Positions 16,242 to 24,861 of a stretch of 43,196 nucleotides of DNA are shown here, in pieces. This DNA comes from a virus. Every line of letters begins with the position of its first letter. The first letter of the stretch is position 1. The notes beneath the pieces were generated by a model. The model saw only the letters and a program-made list of their open reading frames with translations. It did not search any database and was not told where the DNA came from. Location of the stretch: the IMG/VR virus record IMGVR_UViG_3300011400_000008, positions 1 through 43,196 of that record. One strand, 5' to 3'. The position numbers were made by a program, and so were the translations under genes.

Positions 16242-16318
16242 CGCCGACCGCGGATCGCGTGGGGGTGCCGGTGCGCGCGGATGTCGCGGCGGGCACGACC
16301 GCGCCGGTCGGCGGATGA
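16175..16318 (+). CDS. Short overlapping ORF (47 codons)
   Basis: ATG at 16175, stop at 16316-16318 overlapping the next ATG (16315). The product starts MELYQLLAAPPGAFDRIWRH and is Val/Ala-rich after that. Coupled ends and codon-like composition support translation, but it overlaps the zinc-knuckle gene by 67 bases in another frame, which is unusual here. Unknown function. Confidence 0.4.
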   Translation: MELYQLLAAPPGAFDRIWRHVVTPTADRVGVPVRADVAAGTTAPVGG

Positions 16319-16722
16319 CGCAGGCGGAGCTGAGCCTGGTGCTCGGGCCCATCTGGGAGGCCGCGGACCGCAGCGCGAACGCGCTCGAGCGGATCGCCGC
16401 CTGCCTGGAGAGTGAAGGAGACGCGATGCGCGCGGGTCGGTTGAACAAATGGGTGACGCTCTCGCGGTCGCCGCAGTCGACGAACGACAGCGACGGGTTC
16501 TTCGATGCCCTCGATCCGCCCGGTGTCTGGGCAGCGATTCGGCCCTCGACGGCCGGCGACGAGCGGACGCTGCTGCACGACGTCGAGATCCGCTACCACC
16601 CGCAGGTGACGATCGACACGCGGATTCTCTACGGGACGCGCCAGTTGTTCGTGAAGGGCTGTGTGAACGTGGACGAGGCGAACGTCGCGCTCCGGTTGCA
16701 GTGCGAGGAAATCGTCCCGTGA
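16315..16722 (+). CDS. Head-tail joining/stopper protein (SPP1 gp16-like)
   Basis: A 135-residue reading frame. The C-terminal 98 residues form the joining-protein fold: AGRLNKWVTLSRSP, VWAAIRPS, DVEIRYHPQVTIDTRILYGTRQLFVKG and a final DEANVALRLQCEEI. AAGGAG lies four bases before an internal ATG at 16426, which would give exactly that domain. The upstream ATG (16315) adds a short helix (ANALERIAACLE) and is coupled to the preceding stop. Both starts may be used. The product closes the head after packaging. Confidence 0.75.
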   Translation: MTQAELSLVLGPIWEAADRSANALERIAACLESEGDAMRAGRLNKWVTLSRSPQSTNDSDGFFDALDPPGVWAAIRPSTAGDERTLLHDVEIRYHPQVTIDTRILYGTRQLFVKGCVNVDEANVALRLQCEEIVP

Positions 16723-17159
16723 GCCGCATCATCCTGCAGATGAACGGCCTCGACGAGCTCCGCGCGCAGCTGCGGCGGCTGCCGGAGGAGCTCGCCACCG
16801 AAGCCGGCGACATCGTGCTCGCGCATGCCGAAGGGGCGCAGCGGGAGATCGTGTCCGGCTATCCGACCGGCCCCGGCAGCAAGAAATTTCCACCAGGCAC
16901 GCTCAAAGGGCGGGTCTCGATCGAGCGCAATCGATCAAAGGTGACCACGGCGGCGATCATCCGCAGCCGCGCCCCCCACGCGGTCATCTTCGAGCGCGGC
17001 ACGGTCCGGCGCATGACGGACAAGGGCTACAACCGGGGCCGGATGCCGGAAGCGTCCGACGCCCAACGCATGATCCCGAAGGTCATCCGCTGGCGACGCA
17101 AGATGGTCGACGCCCTGATCGAACTCGTGCGGCGCGCCGGGTTCGAGGTCGCGGCATGA
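16719..17159 (+). CDS. HK97 gp10-like tail completion protein
   Basis: A 146-residue protein from GTG 16719 overlapping the previous stop. The pattern LDELRAQLRRLPEELATEAGDIVLAHAEGAQREIVSGYP, RAPHAVIFERGT and the C-terminal helix matches gp10/tail completion proteins that link connector and tail tube. Starts with an RIILQMNG strand. Ends by ATGA overlap with the next gene. Confidence 0.8.
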   Translation: MSRIILQMNGLDELRAQLRRLPEELATEAGDIVLAHAEGAQREIVSGYPTGPGSKKFPPGTLKGRVSIERNRSKVTTAAIIRSRAPHAVIFERGTVRRMTDKGYNRGRMPEASDAQRMIPKVIRWRRKMVDALIELVRRAGFEVAA

Positions 17160-17386
17160 CGCGGAGCATCTTTGCGCCGAGCCGTCGCGATCGAAAGAAG
17201 ACGAAGTTCACACGCGCGTTCCTGAACGGCGTCGACGTCACCAAGGATTGTCAGGTGGCAGACGATCGCGCGGGTCGTGTGCTGCTCCTGAAACGCAATC
17301 CCGCGGGACGCCATTATCGGGATCCCGCCACCGGGAACGTCGCTCGGGAATGGTTGTGCGGGCGCGTGGAGATTGGCCGCACATGA
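17156..17386 (+). CDS. Small basic unknown protein
   Basis: A 76-residue protein rich in Arg and Lys at the N-terminus (SRRDRKKTKFTRAFLNGVDVT), then beta-like segments (CQVADDRAGRVLLLKRN). The NGVDVTKDCQ pattern recalls small phage head-tail proteins, but I cannot assign it. ATGA overlaps at both ends. Confidence 0.5.
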   Translation: MTRSIFAPSRRDRKKTKFTRAFLNGVDVTKDCQVADDRAGRVLLLKRNPAGRHYRDPATGNVAREWLCGRVEIGRT

Positions 17387-18129
17387 CGCCGACCCTGACC
17401 CTTGCGATTCCGACGATCGGCCGCGCCTCACTGCGCGACACGCTCGACTCGATTCGCCGGCAGCAGCTCGTCCCGGGGGACCGCGTGCTCGTGGTCGCGG
17501 ACAGCTTCGAGCACGGCTACCGGTACGACCTCCAGGAGCTCGTCGAAGGCTACGGGCCGCCCTTCGCGTACCACGAGTTCAACGGCCAGACGCACTTCTA
17601 CGGCAATCCGCAACTGAACCACGCGATGATGCTGGCGCAAACGGACTACTTCTGCGCGCTCGGCGATGACGACATCTACGTCGATGGCGCGATCGCCCGA
17701 CTGCGCGCCGCGCTGCGCCCGGGCCAGGCCACGCTCTGCCAGTTCTACTCGCCGCCCTTCGAGACCGGGAAGGGTCTGCGCCGCTTCGTCCTCTGGGATC
17801 GACCGGTCCTGCAGGTCGCGCGGATCTCGGGCTGCTGTCTCATCGCGCCGGTCGCCGCCCTCGTGCCGGTCAGCGCCGACCACCGGATCGAAGTCGATTA
17901 CGAGTGGATTCAGGCGGTCGTCGCGCAGACGGGGCAGCGGCCGCACTGGCTCAAGGACTGTCTCGTGATCGCGCGCCCGCCGGTGCGGCACGGCGTGCCG
18001 GTGCACCAGGGCGTCACCGACTGTCGCGGCTGCGGTGAGGTGGGCTACCGCGAGGACCTCGACACCGATCGCCTCTGCGCGGACTGTGCCCCGACCGTGC
18101 TGCGCGAATTTCTGGGAGCGAGCGCATGA
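17383..18129 (+). CDS. GT2-like glycosyltransferase with C-terminal zinc ribbon
   Basis: A 248-residue protein. LTLAIPTIGRASLRDTLDSIRRQ is the GT2 nucleotide-binding start, and LGDDDIYVDGA holds the metal-binding DDD (residues 95-97). The GCCLIAPVAAL and EVDYEWIQAV segments fit the acceptor side. The last 40 residues add a CRGC...CADC zinc ribbon (about residues 213-234), an unusual extension for GT2. It transfers a sugar to an unknown acceptor. It is inserted between connector and tail genes and coupled to the next glycosyltransferase by ATGA. Confidence 0.8.
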   Translation: MTPTLTLAIPTIGRASLRDTLDSIRRQQLVPGDRVLVVADSFEHGYRYDLQELVEGYGPPFAYHEFNGQTHFYGNPQLNHAMMLAQTDYFCALGDDDIYVDGAIARLRAALRPGQATLCQFYSPPFETGKGLRRFVLWDRPVLQVARISGCCLIAPVAALVPVSADHRIEVDYEWIQAVVAQTGQRPHWLKDCLVIARPPVRHGVPVHQGVTDCRGCGEVGYREDLDTDRLCADCAPTVLREFLGASA

Positions 18130-19217
18130 GCGAGACGCGCCGCTTGCGGCTGCTCGTCGTGCACCCCGGGGCGACCTGGGCCACGGCGGATGTGTTCTGG
18201 GGGCTCGTGCACGGGCTGAAGTACCACGACGTCGACGTCGTGCCGTACCGGCTGGATCAGCGCTTCGCGGCGTCGAAAGCGGCGCTCTACTGGCTCTGGC
18301 GCACGAAGAAGAAAACCGAACCGACCCTCGCCGAACCGAATGCGGCCGACCTGAGCTATCACGCCAGCATCGGGGCGCTCGAGATGGCGCTCCGGCATCA
18401 CGTCGACGTCGTCGTGGTCGTCAGCGCGATGCTCCTCCATCCCGACGTGCTGATCATGATGAAAGAGGCCCACCTGAAGGTGGTCGTCCTCTTCACCGAA
18501 TCGCCGTACGACCATGCCGCGGAAATGCGCGTGGCGAAGCTCGTCGATGGCGGCTGGACCAACGAGCGCTGCGTCGTCCAGGAATTCCGCAAGGTCAATC
18601 CCTGCTTCGGCTATCTCCCGCACGGCTGGGATCCGCTGGTGCATCGCACCGACACGCCGATCGACGAGAGCGTGCCCGCGCATGACGTGGTCTTCGTCGG
18701 CACCGCCTTTCAGGAACGGGTGCGCTGGTTCAACTCGATCGACTGGACCGGGATCAACCTCGGCCTCTACGGCGGCTGGGACAAAGCCCGGCTGAACAAA
18801 CAGGTGCGCCGCTGTGTGCAGGGCGGGCCGATCGAGAACGAGCGCGCCGTGCTGCTATATCGCCGCGCGAAGATCGGCCTGAACCTCTATCGCACCTCGC
18901 AAGGCTGGGGCCCGGACGCGCCGTCGATCAGCCACGCCGAGTCGATCAACCCACGCGCCTACGAGCTCGCGGCGTGCGGGACCTTCTTTCTTTCGGATCA
19001 CCGATCGGAATCGACGGAAGTCTTCGGCGACTGTGTGCCGCTCTTCCGCTCGCCGATCGAGGCCGCGGCTCTCATTCGACGCTGGTTGGCAGACGATGCC
19101 GGCCGGCAGCAGATGGCCGCCCGACTGCCCGCCTGTGTCGCGGAGGCGTCGTGGATCTACCGGGCCAGAACGGTCCTGGGCGATCTACAGGCGCTCTTAA
19201 TGCGGAAGGTCGCATGA
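18126..19217 (+). CDS. GT-B glycosyltransferase (CgeB/DUF3880-like)
   Basis: A 363-residue protein. The N-terminal Rossmann half has RLLVVHPGATWATADVFWGLVHGL and VVVVSAMLLHPDVL...VVVLFTESPYD. The C-terminal half has the donor-site features of CgeB-like group 1 enzymes: HDVVFVGTAFQERVRW, then KIGLNLYR, SINPRAYELAACGTFFLSD and the FRSPIEAAALIRRWL end. Probably works with the preceding GT2 enzyme on one glycan. No signal peptide or membrane segment. Confidence 0.82.
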   Translation: MSETRRLRLLVVHPGATWATADVFWGLVHGLKYHDVDVVPYRLDQRFAASKAALYWLWRTKKKTEPTLAEPNAADLSYHASIGALEMALRHHVDVVVVVSAMLLHPDVLIMMKEAHLKVVVLFTESPYDHAAEMRVAKLVDGGWTNERCVVQEFRKVNPCFGYLPHGWDPLVHRTDTPIDESVPAHDVVFVGTAFQERVRWFNSIDWTGINLGLYGGWDKARLNKQVRRCVQGGPIENERAVLLYRRAKIGLNLYRTSQGWGPDAPSISHAESINPRAYELAACGTFFLSDHRSESTEVFGDCVPLFRSPIEAAALIRRWLADDAGRQQMAARLPACVAEASWIYRARTVLGDLQALLMRKVA

Positions 19218-19235
19218 CCCCGCAGGAGCCGCGAC

Positions 19236-19637
19236 ATGAGTGCACATGCGGGACGCACCGGCGTCGTCTATCTCGCGATCGAATCGGCGACCGGGGTCGC
19301 GACCTCGACGATCAAGTTGAACGCCTGGACGATCAATCGGCAGACGGACAAATTCGAGGTCACCTCGTTCGGCGATGCGAACAAAACGTATGTCCAAGGG
19401 CTACCGGACGTGCAGGGCACGATCTCGGGCTTCTGGGACGACACGGAAACCAAACCGTTCGCGGGCGCGGCCTCGGCGACGGGTGTGAAGCTGTACCTGT
19501 ACCCGGACTCGACCGTGCCGACCAAGTACGCCTACGGCACGGCCTGGCTCGACGCCTCGATCAACACGCCGCTCAACGGCGCGGTCACGATCTCGGGCAG
19601 CTTCGCCGCGGCGGGCAGCTGGTACTTCGGGCTGTAA
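19236..19637 (+). CDS. Major tail tube protein
   Basis: A 133-residue beta-rich protein with a good GCAGGAG site upstream of the ATG. Strands such as GVVYLAIESATGVA, DKFEVTSFGDANKTYVQGLP, GVKLYLYPDS and AVTISGSF fit the small tail-tube fold of siphoviruses and gene transfer agents. Position, size and the following chaperone genes make this the tube subunit. It shares the YVQGLP motif region with the protein at 4283. Confidence 0.82.
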   Translation: MSAHAGRTGVVYLAIESATGVATSTIKLNAWTINRQTDKFEVTSFGDANKTYVQGLPDVQGTISGFWDDTETKPFAGAASATGVKLYLYPDSTVPTKYAYGTAWLDASINTPLNGAVTISGSFAAAGSWYFGL

Positions 19638-19641
19638 CCCG

Positions 19642-19893
19642 ATGAACGCCTTTGTCGTGCGCGGGCAGGAGGGCGAGTTGCGCTGGGGCTATCACCCGGC
19701 GGCCGTCCTCGGCCCGTGGACGATCACGGGCGACACGCTCACGGCAACAGTCGTGAGTCACGACGGGTTTCGGACGTCGCAGCCGTCCGTGACCTTCCGC
19801 GTCACGCGCCCGCAGGGGGCGCCGTGGGTGTGGGCGATCGACACGCTGCAGATCGCCGAGGGCACGCTGACCGCGCGCCTCCGGCAGGGGTGA
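19642..19893 (+). CDS. Small beta-rich tail-region protein
   Basis: An 83-residue protein made almost entirely of predicted strands (GELRWGYHPAAV, TLTATVVSHDGF, VTFRVTRPQGAPWVWAIDTLQIAEGTL). It lies between tail tube and chaperone genes, four bases after and five before its neighbours. Perhaps a tail terminator or minor tube protein; not recognised as a family. Confidence 0.55.
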   Translation: MNAFVVRGQEGELRWGYHPAAVLGPWTITGDTLTATVVSHDGFRTSQPSVTFRVTRPQGAPWVWAIDTLQIAEGTLTARLRQG

Positions 19894-19897
19894 AGTC

Positions 19898-20284
19898 ATG
19901 GGACGGTGTCGATTTGTCCAGCCGGACGTCGTCCGGTTGCCGTTGTCGGATGGGGAATGGATCGACGTCAAGCGGGAACTGAACGCGGGCGAGCAGCGCC
20001 GGGTCTTCAGCCGGCTCGTGAAGGCGTTGCACTTCAACGAGAAAGCGGAAGTCAACCCGGAGCAGGTGGGGTTGTCGAAAGTCGTGGAGTACGTCGTGGA
20101 CTGGTCGCTGGTCGATGCCGGCGGGAAGCGCGTCCCGGTCAGTGAGGCGGCGATCGGCAATCTGGACGGCGACACCTACGGGGAGATCGTGCGGGCCGTC
20201 GATGTCCATGAGAACGAGATCGAATCCGCGCGCGAACTCAGAAAAAACGACCCGGCCGGCGAGAGCAAATCGAAAGCGATTTGA
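19898..20284 (+). CDS. Tail assembly chaperone (gpG-like)
   Basis: A 128-residue helical protein immediately before the tape measure, the place of gpG-type chaperones. It begins with VRLPLSDGEWIDVKRELNAGEQRR, typical of the family. Near its end, 20242-20248 is A AAA AAC, with AAA AAC as in-frame codons: a canonical slippery heptamer. A -1 shift there reads into the 20281-20418 frame without a stop. The unshifted product ends at 20284. Confidence 0.82.
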   Translation: MGRCRFVQPDVVRLPLSDGEWIDVKRELNAGEQRRVFSRLVKALHFNEKAEVNPEQVGLSKVVEYVVDWSLVDAGGKRVPVSEAAIGNLDGDTYGEIVRAVDVHENEIESARELRKNDPAGESKSKAI

Positions 20285-20418
20285 TTCTGTGCCGGCTGAT
20301 GCGGTGGACGTTGCCGGAGCTGCTCGCGCTGCCGGTGGACGTGTACGAAGCGCTGGTCGAGATCGCTCCGAAGTGGTTAGGCACAGCTGATGGCAGTCAC
20401 AGCGAAATTTCAGGCTGA
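20248..20418 (+). CDS. Frameshift extension of the tail chaperone (gpT-like part)
   Basis: This frame is -1 relative to the chaperone gene and open from the slippery site to a stop at 20416-20418. The product contains LCRLMRWTLPELLALPVDVYEALVEIAPKW, strongly like the C-terminal T part of other siphovirus GT proteins. The fusion would have 117 residues from the 0 frame and 56 from this one, 173 in all. A TTG at 20281 or ATG at 20299 could start it alone, but the frameshift is the family rule. It overlaps the tape measure start. Confidence 0.78.
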   Translation, partial: RPGRREQIESDLILCRLMRWTLPELLALPVDVYEALVEIAPKWLGTADGSHSEISG

Positions 20419-23350
20419 CTTCTCGTCGTTCCTCCAAGCGGTGGACAAGGCGGAGCTCGCCCTGGTGGATTTCGGCAAGGGGGCCAGTCAGGTCGAGGGG
20501 AAGCTCAATCGCATGGTCGACAACTTCTCGGGTCGCAAGCTGATCCAGGAAGCCCAGCTGATGACTATCGCGGTGGAGAAGGCGGGCGGCGTTTCCGTGT
20601 TGACCGCGAAGGAACTGGAACGGGTCGGGCATCAGGCGCAAGAAGCCGCCGAGAAGATGCGCAAGCTCGGCTACGAGGTACCCGCGGGCCTGCAGAAAAT
20701 TGCCGACACAACGAAGGGCGCCGGGACGGAATGGGACAAATTCGTCAAGGGCTTCAACGTCGAACAGGCCATCGCCAACCCGCTCGCGACGGGCAAGCAG
20801 GCCGTGCTCGCCTTCACCGAAACGCTAGGCGCCACCGCAATTGCGGCCGCGGCGTTTGTGACGGCCATCGTCGCCGTCGGCATTGCCATCTTCAAGCTGG
20901 CGAAGGATGCGGCGGAGGTGGGCGGCAATCTGGACGACATGGCCGACAAGACCGGGATGTCCGTGCCAGCCCTGTCGCGTTTGTCGAATGCCGCCGACGT
21001 GGCGGGCACGACGCTCAGTGCCATGACCGATGTCGTGTTTAACCTAGAACGCCGGATGGGCGAAGGTGGCGACGCGTTCGAAGCCGGCCTGAAGAAGATG
21101 AGCCTGTCGACGGAGCAACTGAAGTCGGCGGGTCCCGATCGGTATCTCGAGCTCGTCATCGACGGGCTGAATGGCATCGCCGATCCGTCGGAACGTGCCG
21201 CCGTCGGCAACGCCGTCCTCGGGAAGTCGTACCGGGACGTCGCCGCCAACCTGAAGGACCTCGCCGACGGCTTCAGGCTGACCAACGACATCGAACCGTG
21301 GACCGCAGAGCAGGCGCAGCAGGCCGAACACTTCGACATGCAGATCGCGTCCATCGTGGTCCACGCCAAAGCACTGGGACTGGCGTTTGGCCGCGATGCG
21401 ATCCCATTCGTGGCTGGGTTCGTGTCTGCCATCGAGAAGGTGACTGCCGTCCTGGTGCCGCTCGTGGGTCGACTCAGCGGCATCAGCGGGATGCTCGAAA
21501 AACTCGCCTTCGTGTGGACGACCGCCGCGGCGGCGATCGATGTCTTCCGCGGGGCCGCCAACAAGATCCCCCCCATCACCGGCGAGGCGAAAGCCGGTGT
21601 GGAGAAATGGCAGAAATCCGTTACTGATCTCGCGCTCAAGGTGCCGACGCTGACGGCCGCGCTGATCACGGAAGAGTTCGCGACCAAATCGCTGACGGCT
21701 CGTCAGGCTGAATTGACCAAGGCGCACGGAGCCGCCGCGGCCGCCGTGAAGAAACTGGCGGCGGATCAGATCCAAGCCCTGAACGACACCATCCAGCGGA
21801 TGCAGGACTTCCACAAAGAGGGCGAGGAGGGCGCGGCGGCCGTCATCAAAGGGCTGCAGGGCATGAGCTTTGTCCTGCGCGACCTCGCGGTGCAGATGGA
21901 CGATCTGCAGCTGGCCGCCTCGAAGTCGTTCGCGGGCATGGGCGCGCTGATGCCCGACCTGAGTCGGCACGCGACGCAACACATGTTTGAACTGCGCGAT
22001 GGGACGACGGCCTGGGACAAATCGATCCACGATCTCGCGCGGTCGTTCGAGATGCTCGCGAATATTTCCGGCGAGAGTTTCGGCGGCATCGTGAAGGAAT
22101 TGGCGACGGTCACCGCCGCGCTTGCCCTGGCCGACCGAGCCATCGAGGATCTTCGGGAGGGCGGCGGCCTCGTCAACTTCTCGATCGCGTCTGTCGCGGC
22201 GATGGACGCGGCCACGAAAAGCGCGAATCGGACCACGGCCACGCTCGGCGGGCTCGCGACTGGCGCCAAGCTCGGGATGCAGATTGCCGGGCCGTATGGG
22301 GCGGCGGTCGGCGCGGTAGCGGGTGCCCTCATCGGCTGGGCACGGTCAGCTGGAGCAGCGGAGCGAGCGATCAATCCGCTCCGCGAGCAATTCGTGCAGA
22401 TGGCTGGCGGGCTCCACGAGTTGAACGTCCGAGCGCAGGCGGCCGGCGTGTCGCTGACCGCGATGCTGAACGCCAAGAACCCAGAGCAGTACAAGAAGGC
22501 CATCGACGAACTGAATCAGGCGTTGCAGATCCAGGACGACGCCATGAAGACGCTCGACGAGACGGTCGCCCGCTACGGTTTTACGCTGGAGGAACTCGGG
22601 CCGAAGTTTCGGCAGGGCAAGCTCGATGAGCAGTTCGTGCAGCTGTTCAAGGACCAGAAGATCCTGACCGCCGGCGGGGTCGAGTTCGACAAGATCCTGG
22701 AGAAGCAGGCAAAGTCGTTCCAGGAACTGATTGCCACGGCGGTGAAGACCGGCGCGACGATCCCGGCGGAGATGAAGCCGGCGATCGCGCGCATGATCGA
22801 GCTCGGTCTCCTGACCGATGAGTCCGGCGAGAAGCTGACCTCCCTCGAGGGGCTGACGTTTGCCGAGACGTTGGACGCTAAGTTCAGCACGCTGATCGAC
22901 ACCATCAGCAAGCTGGCCGACGCGATCACGCGGAGTCTCGGCGGCGCGATTGCCGCCATCCCGCGTCAGGTCACGATCGATGTCGGCTACAACTATCAGC
23001 CCTACAATCCGCCCAGCCAAGACTCCAACTACGCCTCGCGCGGCGGCCTCGTGACGGCGACCGGGATCCAGTACCTCGGGATGGGCGGGAACGTGTTGCC
23101 CTTCATGCCGCGTGGCACGGACACCGTGCCGGCCATGCTGACGCCGGGGGAACGCGTGCTGAGCGTGAAGGAAACACGAGCCTACAACGCCGGGGCGGGT
23201 GGGCGACGCGTGGACTTTGACACCAAGCGGCTCGAACGCAAGCTCGATCAGCTGGGCGCGCAGCTCGCAAACGAGCAGCGGCGCGCGCCCGAGCGGACGG
23301 CGATTGCCATCCGGGATGCGCTCAATCAGCAGGGGCGGCGGCGCGCATGA
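20390..23350 (+). CDS. Tape measure protein
   Basis: A 986-residue, helix-rich protein, the longest gene in the window, placed after the chaperones. Hydrophobic segments lie at about residues 147-170 (AIAAAAFVTAIVAVGIAIFKL) and 615-655 (Gly/Ala-rich). The C-terminus carries RGGLVTATGIQYLGMGGNVLPFMPRGTDTVPAMLTPGERVLS, the conserved PGE tail of many tape measure proteins (quoted in parts). Tail length scales with its length at roughly 0.15 nm per residue, which predicts a tail near 150 nm (inference). Confidence 0.92.
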   Translation: MAVTAKFQADFSSFLQAVDKAELALVDFGKGASQVEGKLNRMVDNFSGRKLIQEAQLMTIAVEKAGGVSVLTAKELERVGHQAQEAAEKMRKLGYEVPAGLQKIADTTKGAGTEWDKFVKGFNVEQAIANPLATGKQAVLAFTETLGATAIAAAAFVTAIVAVGIAIFKLAKDAAEVGGNLDDMADKTGMSVPALSRLSNAADVAGTTLSAMTDVVFNLERRMGEGGDAFEAGLKKMSLSTEQLKSAGPDRYLELVIDGLNGIADPSERAAVGNAVLGKSYRDVAANLKDLADGFRLTNDIEPWTAEQAQQAEHFDMQIASIVVHAKALGLAFGRDAIPFVAGFVSAIEKVTAVLVPLVGRLSGISGMLEKLAFVWTTAAAAIDVFRGAANKIPPITGEAKAGVEKWQKSVTDLALKVPTLTAALITEEFATKSLTARQAELTKAHGAAAAAVKKLAADQIQALNDTIQRMQDFHKEGEEGAAAVIKGLQGMSFVLRDLAVQMDDLQLAASKSFAGMGALMPDLSRHATQHMFELRDGTTAWDKSIHDLARSFEMLANISGESFGGIVKELATVTAALALADRAIEDLREGGGLVNFSIASVAAMDAATKSANRTTATLGGLATGAKLGMQIAGPYGAAVGAVAGALIGWARSAGAAERAINPLREQFVQMAGGLHELNVRAQAAGVSLTAMLNAKNPEQYKKAIDELNQALQIQDDAMKTLDETVARYGFTLEELGPKFRQGKLDEQFVQLFKDQKILTAGGVEFDKILEKQAKSFQELIATAVKTGATIPAEMKPAIARMIELGLLTDESGEKLTSLEGLTFAETLDAKFSTLIDTISKLADAITRSLGGAIAAIPRQVTIDVGYNYQPYNPPSQDSNYASRGGLVTATGIQYLGMGGNVLPFMPRGTDTVPAMLTPGERVLSVKETRAYNAGAGGRRVDFDTKRLERKLDQLGAQLANEQRRAPERTAIAIRDALNQQGRRRA

Positions 23351-24861
23351 GTGGCGTCTGCACGGTCCGCGTGGAACTGGAGCTCGTCGGCGTCTGGGTG
23401 GAGGTCTCGGCCGACGTCGTGGCGGGACTACGGTGGACGCGCGGCCTGGCGGGCACCTCGCCGCGCGACCGCGTCGCGGGAACCGGGCTCTGCGAATTCG
23501 CGCTGCGGAACGATGCCCGCAACGCCGGCGGGACGGCCGGCTGGTACTCCCCGAATCACGCCAGCGTGCGCACCGGGTTCACGTTCGGCATCGCGGTGCG
23601 CGTCATCGCGAATGACGGCAGCGACCGCCCGCAGTGGTACGGCCGGCTGCGATCGATTCTCCCAGACGCCGGGCAATTCGGGACGCGGCAAACGCACTGC
23701 ACGGCGCAGGACTACATGGGCGATCTCGCCGAGGCCCAGGTCCGCACGATGCCGGCGCAGGTCACGAAGACGGAAGTCGAGCTGCTGCAAGCGATCCTTG
23801 CGGCGCTGCCGGCGGAGCTGCAACCGGCCGCGACGAGTTACGACACGGCGCTCGACAGCTATCCGTACGCGTTCTACGACACCGGCGGCGGCGCCAACGC
23901 GATGGATCTCGCGAATCGGGTCGTGACCAGTACGCAAGGCTATCTCTACGTTCGCAATGACGGGACGCTGCGCTATGACAATCGCCACACGGTGGCGCTC
24001 CGCTCGAGTAGCGTCACGTTTACCGATGCGTCGCTCTTGGCACCGGACGGCCTGTCCGTCCCGAGCTCGCTGGAGAACGTCTACAACCGCGTCCGCCTCA
24101 CGATTCACCAGACGACGCAAGTCCCGGCGACCGTACTCTGCACGCTGTCCGGGGCCCAGGCGGTCGGGCCAGGCGAAACGCAGGACATCTGGCTGGACTA
24201 CACCGATCCCGACACTCCCCACAGCCTGATCGGAGGCACGGGCTTCACGACCCCGATCGTCGCGACGACGGATTACCTCGGCAACGCGCAAGCCGACGGG
24301 CTCGGCGCGAACCTGACCGCGAACCTCAGCATCGTGACGTCGCCCTTTGCGGCCACGGTCAAGTTCGCGGTGACCAACACCGGGGCCGCCCTCGTCTACG
24401 TGACGTTCCTGCAGCTGCGGGGCACGGCCATTTACGACAACGCGCCCCTGACCGCCGAGTCCTACACGGCGCAACCGTATGGGGACCGGCCGCTCGACAT
24501 CGATCTCCCGTACCAGGTCGACGCGAATGTGGCGCAGGACCTGGCGGATTACCTGAAGGCGCGGTACCTCACCTTGGCGAACCAGGTGGACGCGCACGCC
24601 TTCGATCCCCAGAGGACCGCCGCGTTGATGACGCACGCGCTCACGCGCGAGATTGGGGACGTCGTCACGGTCTCCGAAACGCAGACGGGCATCGCCGCCG
24701 TGGAGCTCCTGATCCTCGGCATCGAGATGACGGTCGGTCAGAAGACCCACCTGACGTGTCGCTACCGGGTCACGCCGAGAGGCAGCGGGTTCGTGTTCGT
24801 GCTCGACGATGCGGTGCGCGGCGTGCTCGATAGCACGGTCGCGGTGCTGGGGTACGCGTAA
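23347..24861 (+). CDS. Tail hub / tip protein
   Basis: A 504-residue protein following the tape measure by ATGA overlap. An N-terminal beta domain (VRVELELVGVWVEVSADV, GLCEFALRND) is followed by a region with YGRLRSILPDAG and TAQDYMGDLAEAQV, similar in order to gp27-like hub domains. The middle (about residues 240-360) is a beta insertion with Thr/Gly-rich turns, perhaps a carbohydrate- or Ig-like module. The C-terminus has GDVVTVSETQTGIAAVELLILGIEM, typical of hub closing strands. It should form the central tip with which the tail opens. Confidence 0.72.
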   Translation: MSGVCTVRVELELVGVWVEVSADVVAGLRWTRGLAGTSPRDRVAGTGLCEFALRNDARNAGGTAGWYSPNHASVRTGFTFGIAVRVIANDGSDRPQWYGRLRSILPDAGQFGTRQTHCTAQDYMGDLAEAQVRTMPAQVTKTEVELLQAILAALPAELQPAATSYDTALDSYPYAFYDTGGGANAMDLANRVVTSTQGYLYVRNDGTLRYDNRHTVALRSSSVTFTDASLLAPDGLSVPSSLENVYNRVRLTIHQTTQVPATVLCTLSGAQAVGPGETQDIWLDYTDPDTPHSLIGGTGFTTPIVATTDYLGNAQADGLGANLTANLSIVTSPFAATVKFAVTNTGAALVYVTFLQLRGTAIYDNAPLTAESYTAQPYGDRPLDIDLPYQVDANVAQDLADYLKARYLTLANQVDAHAFDPQRTAALMTHALTREIGDVVTVSETQTGIAAVELLILGIEMTVGQKTHLTCRYRVTPRGSGFVFVLDDAVRGVLDSTVAVLGYA

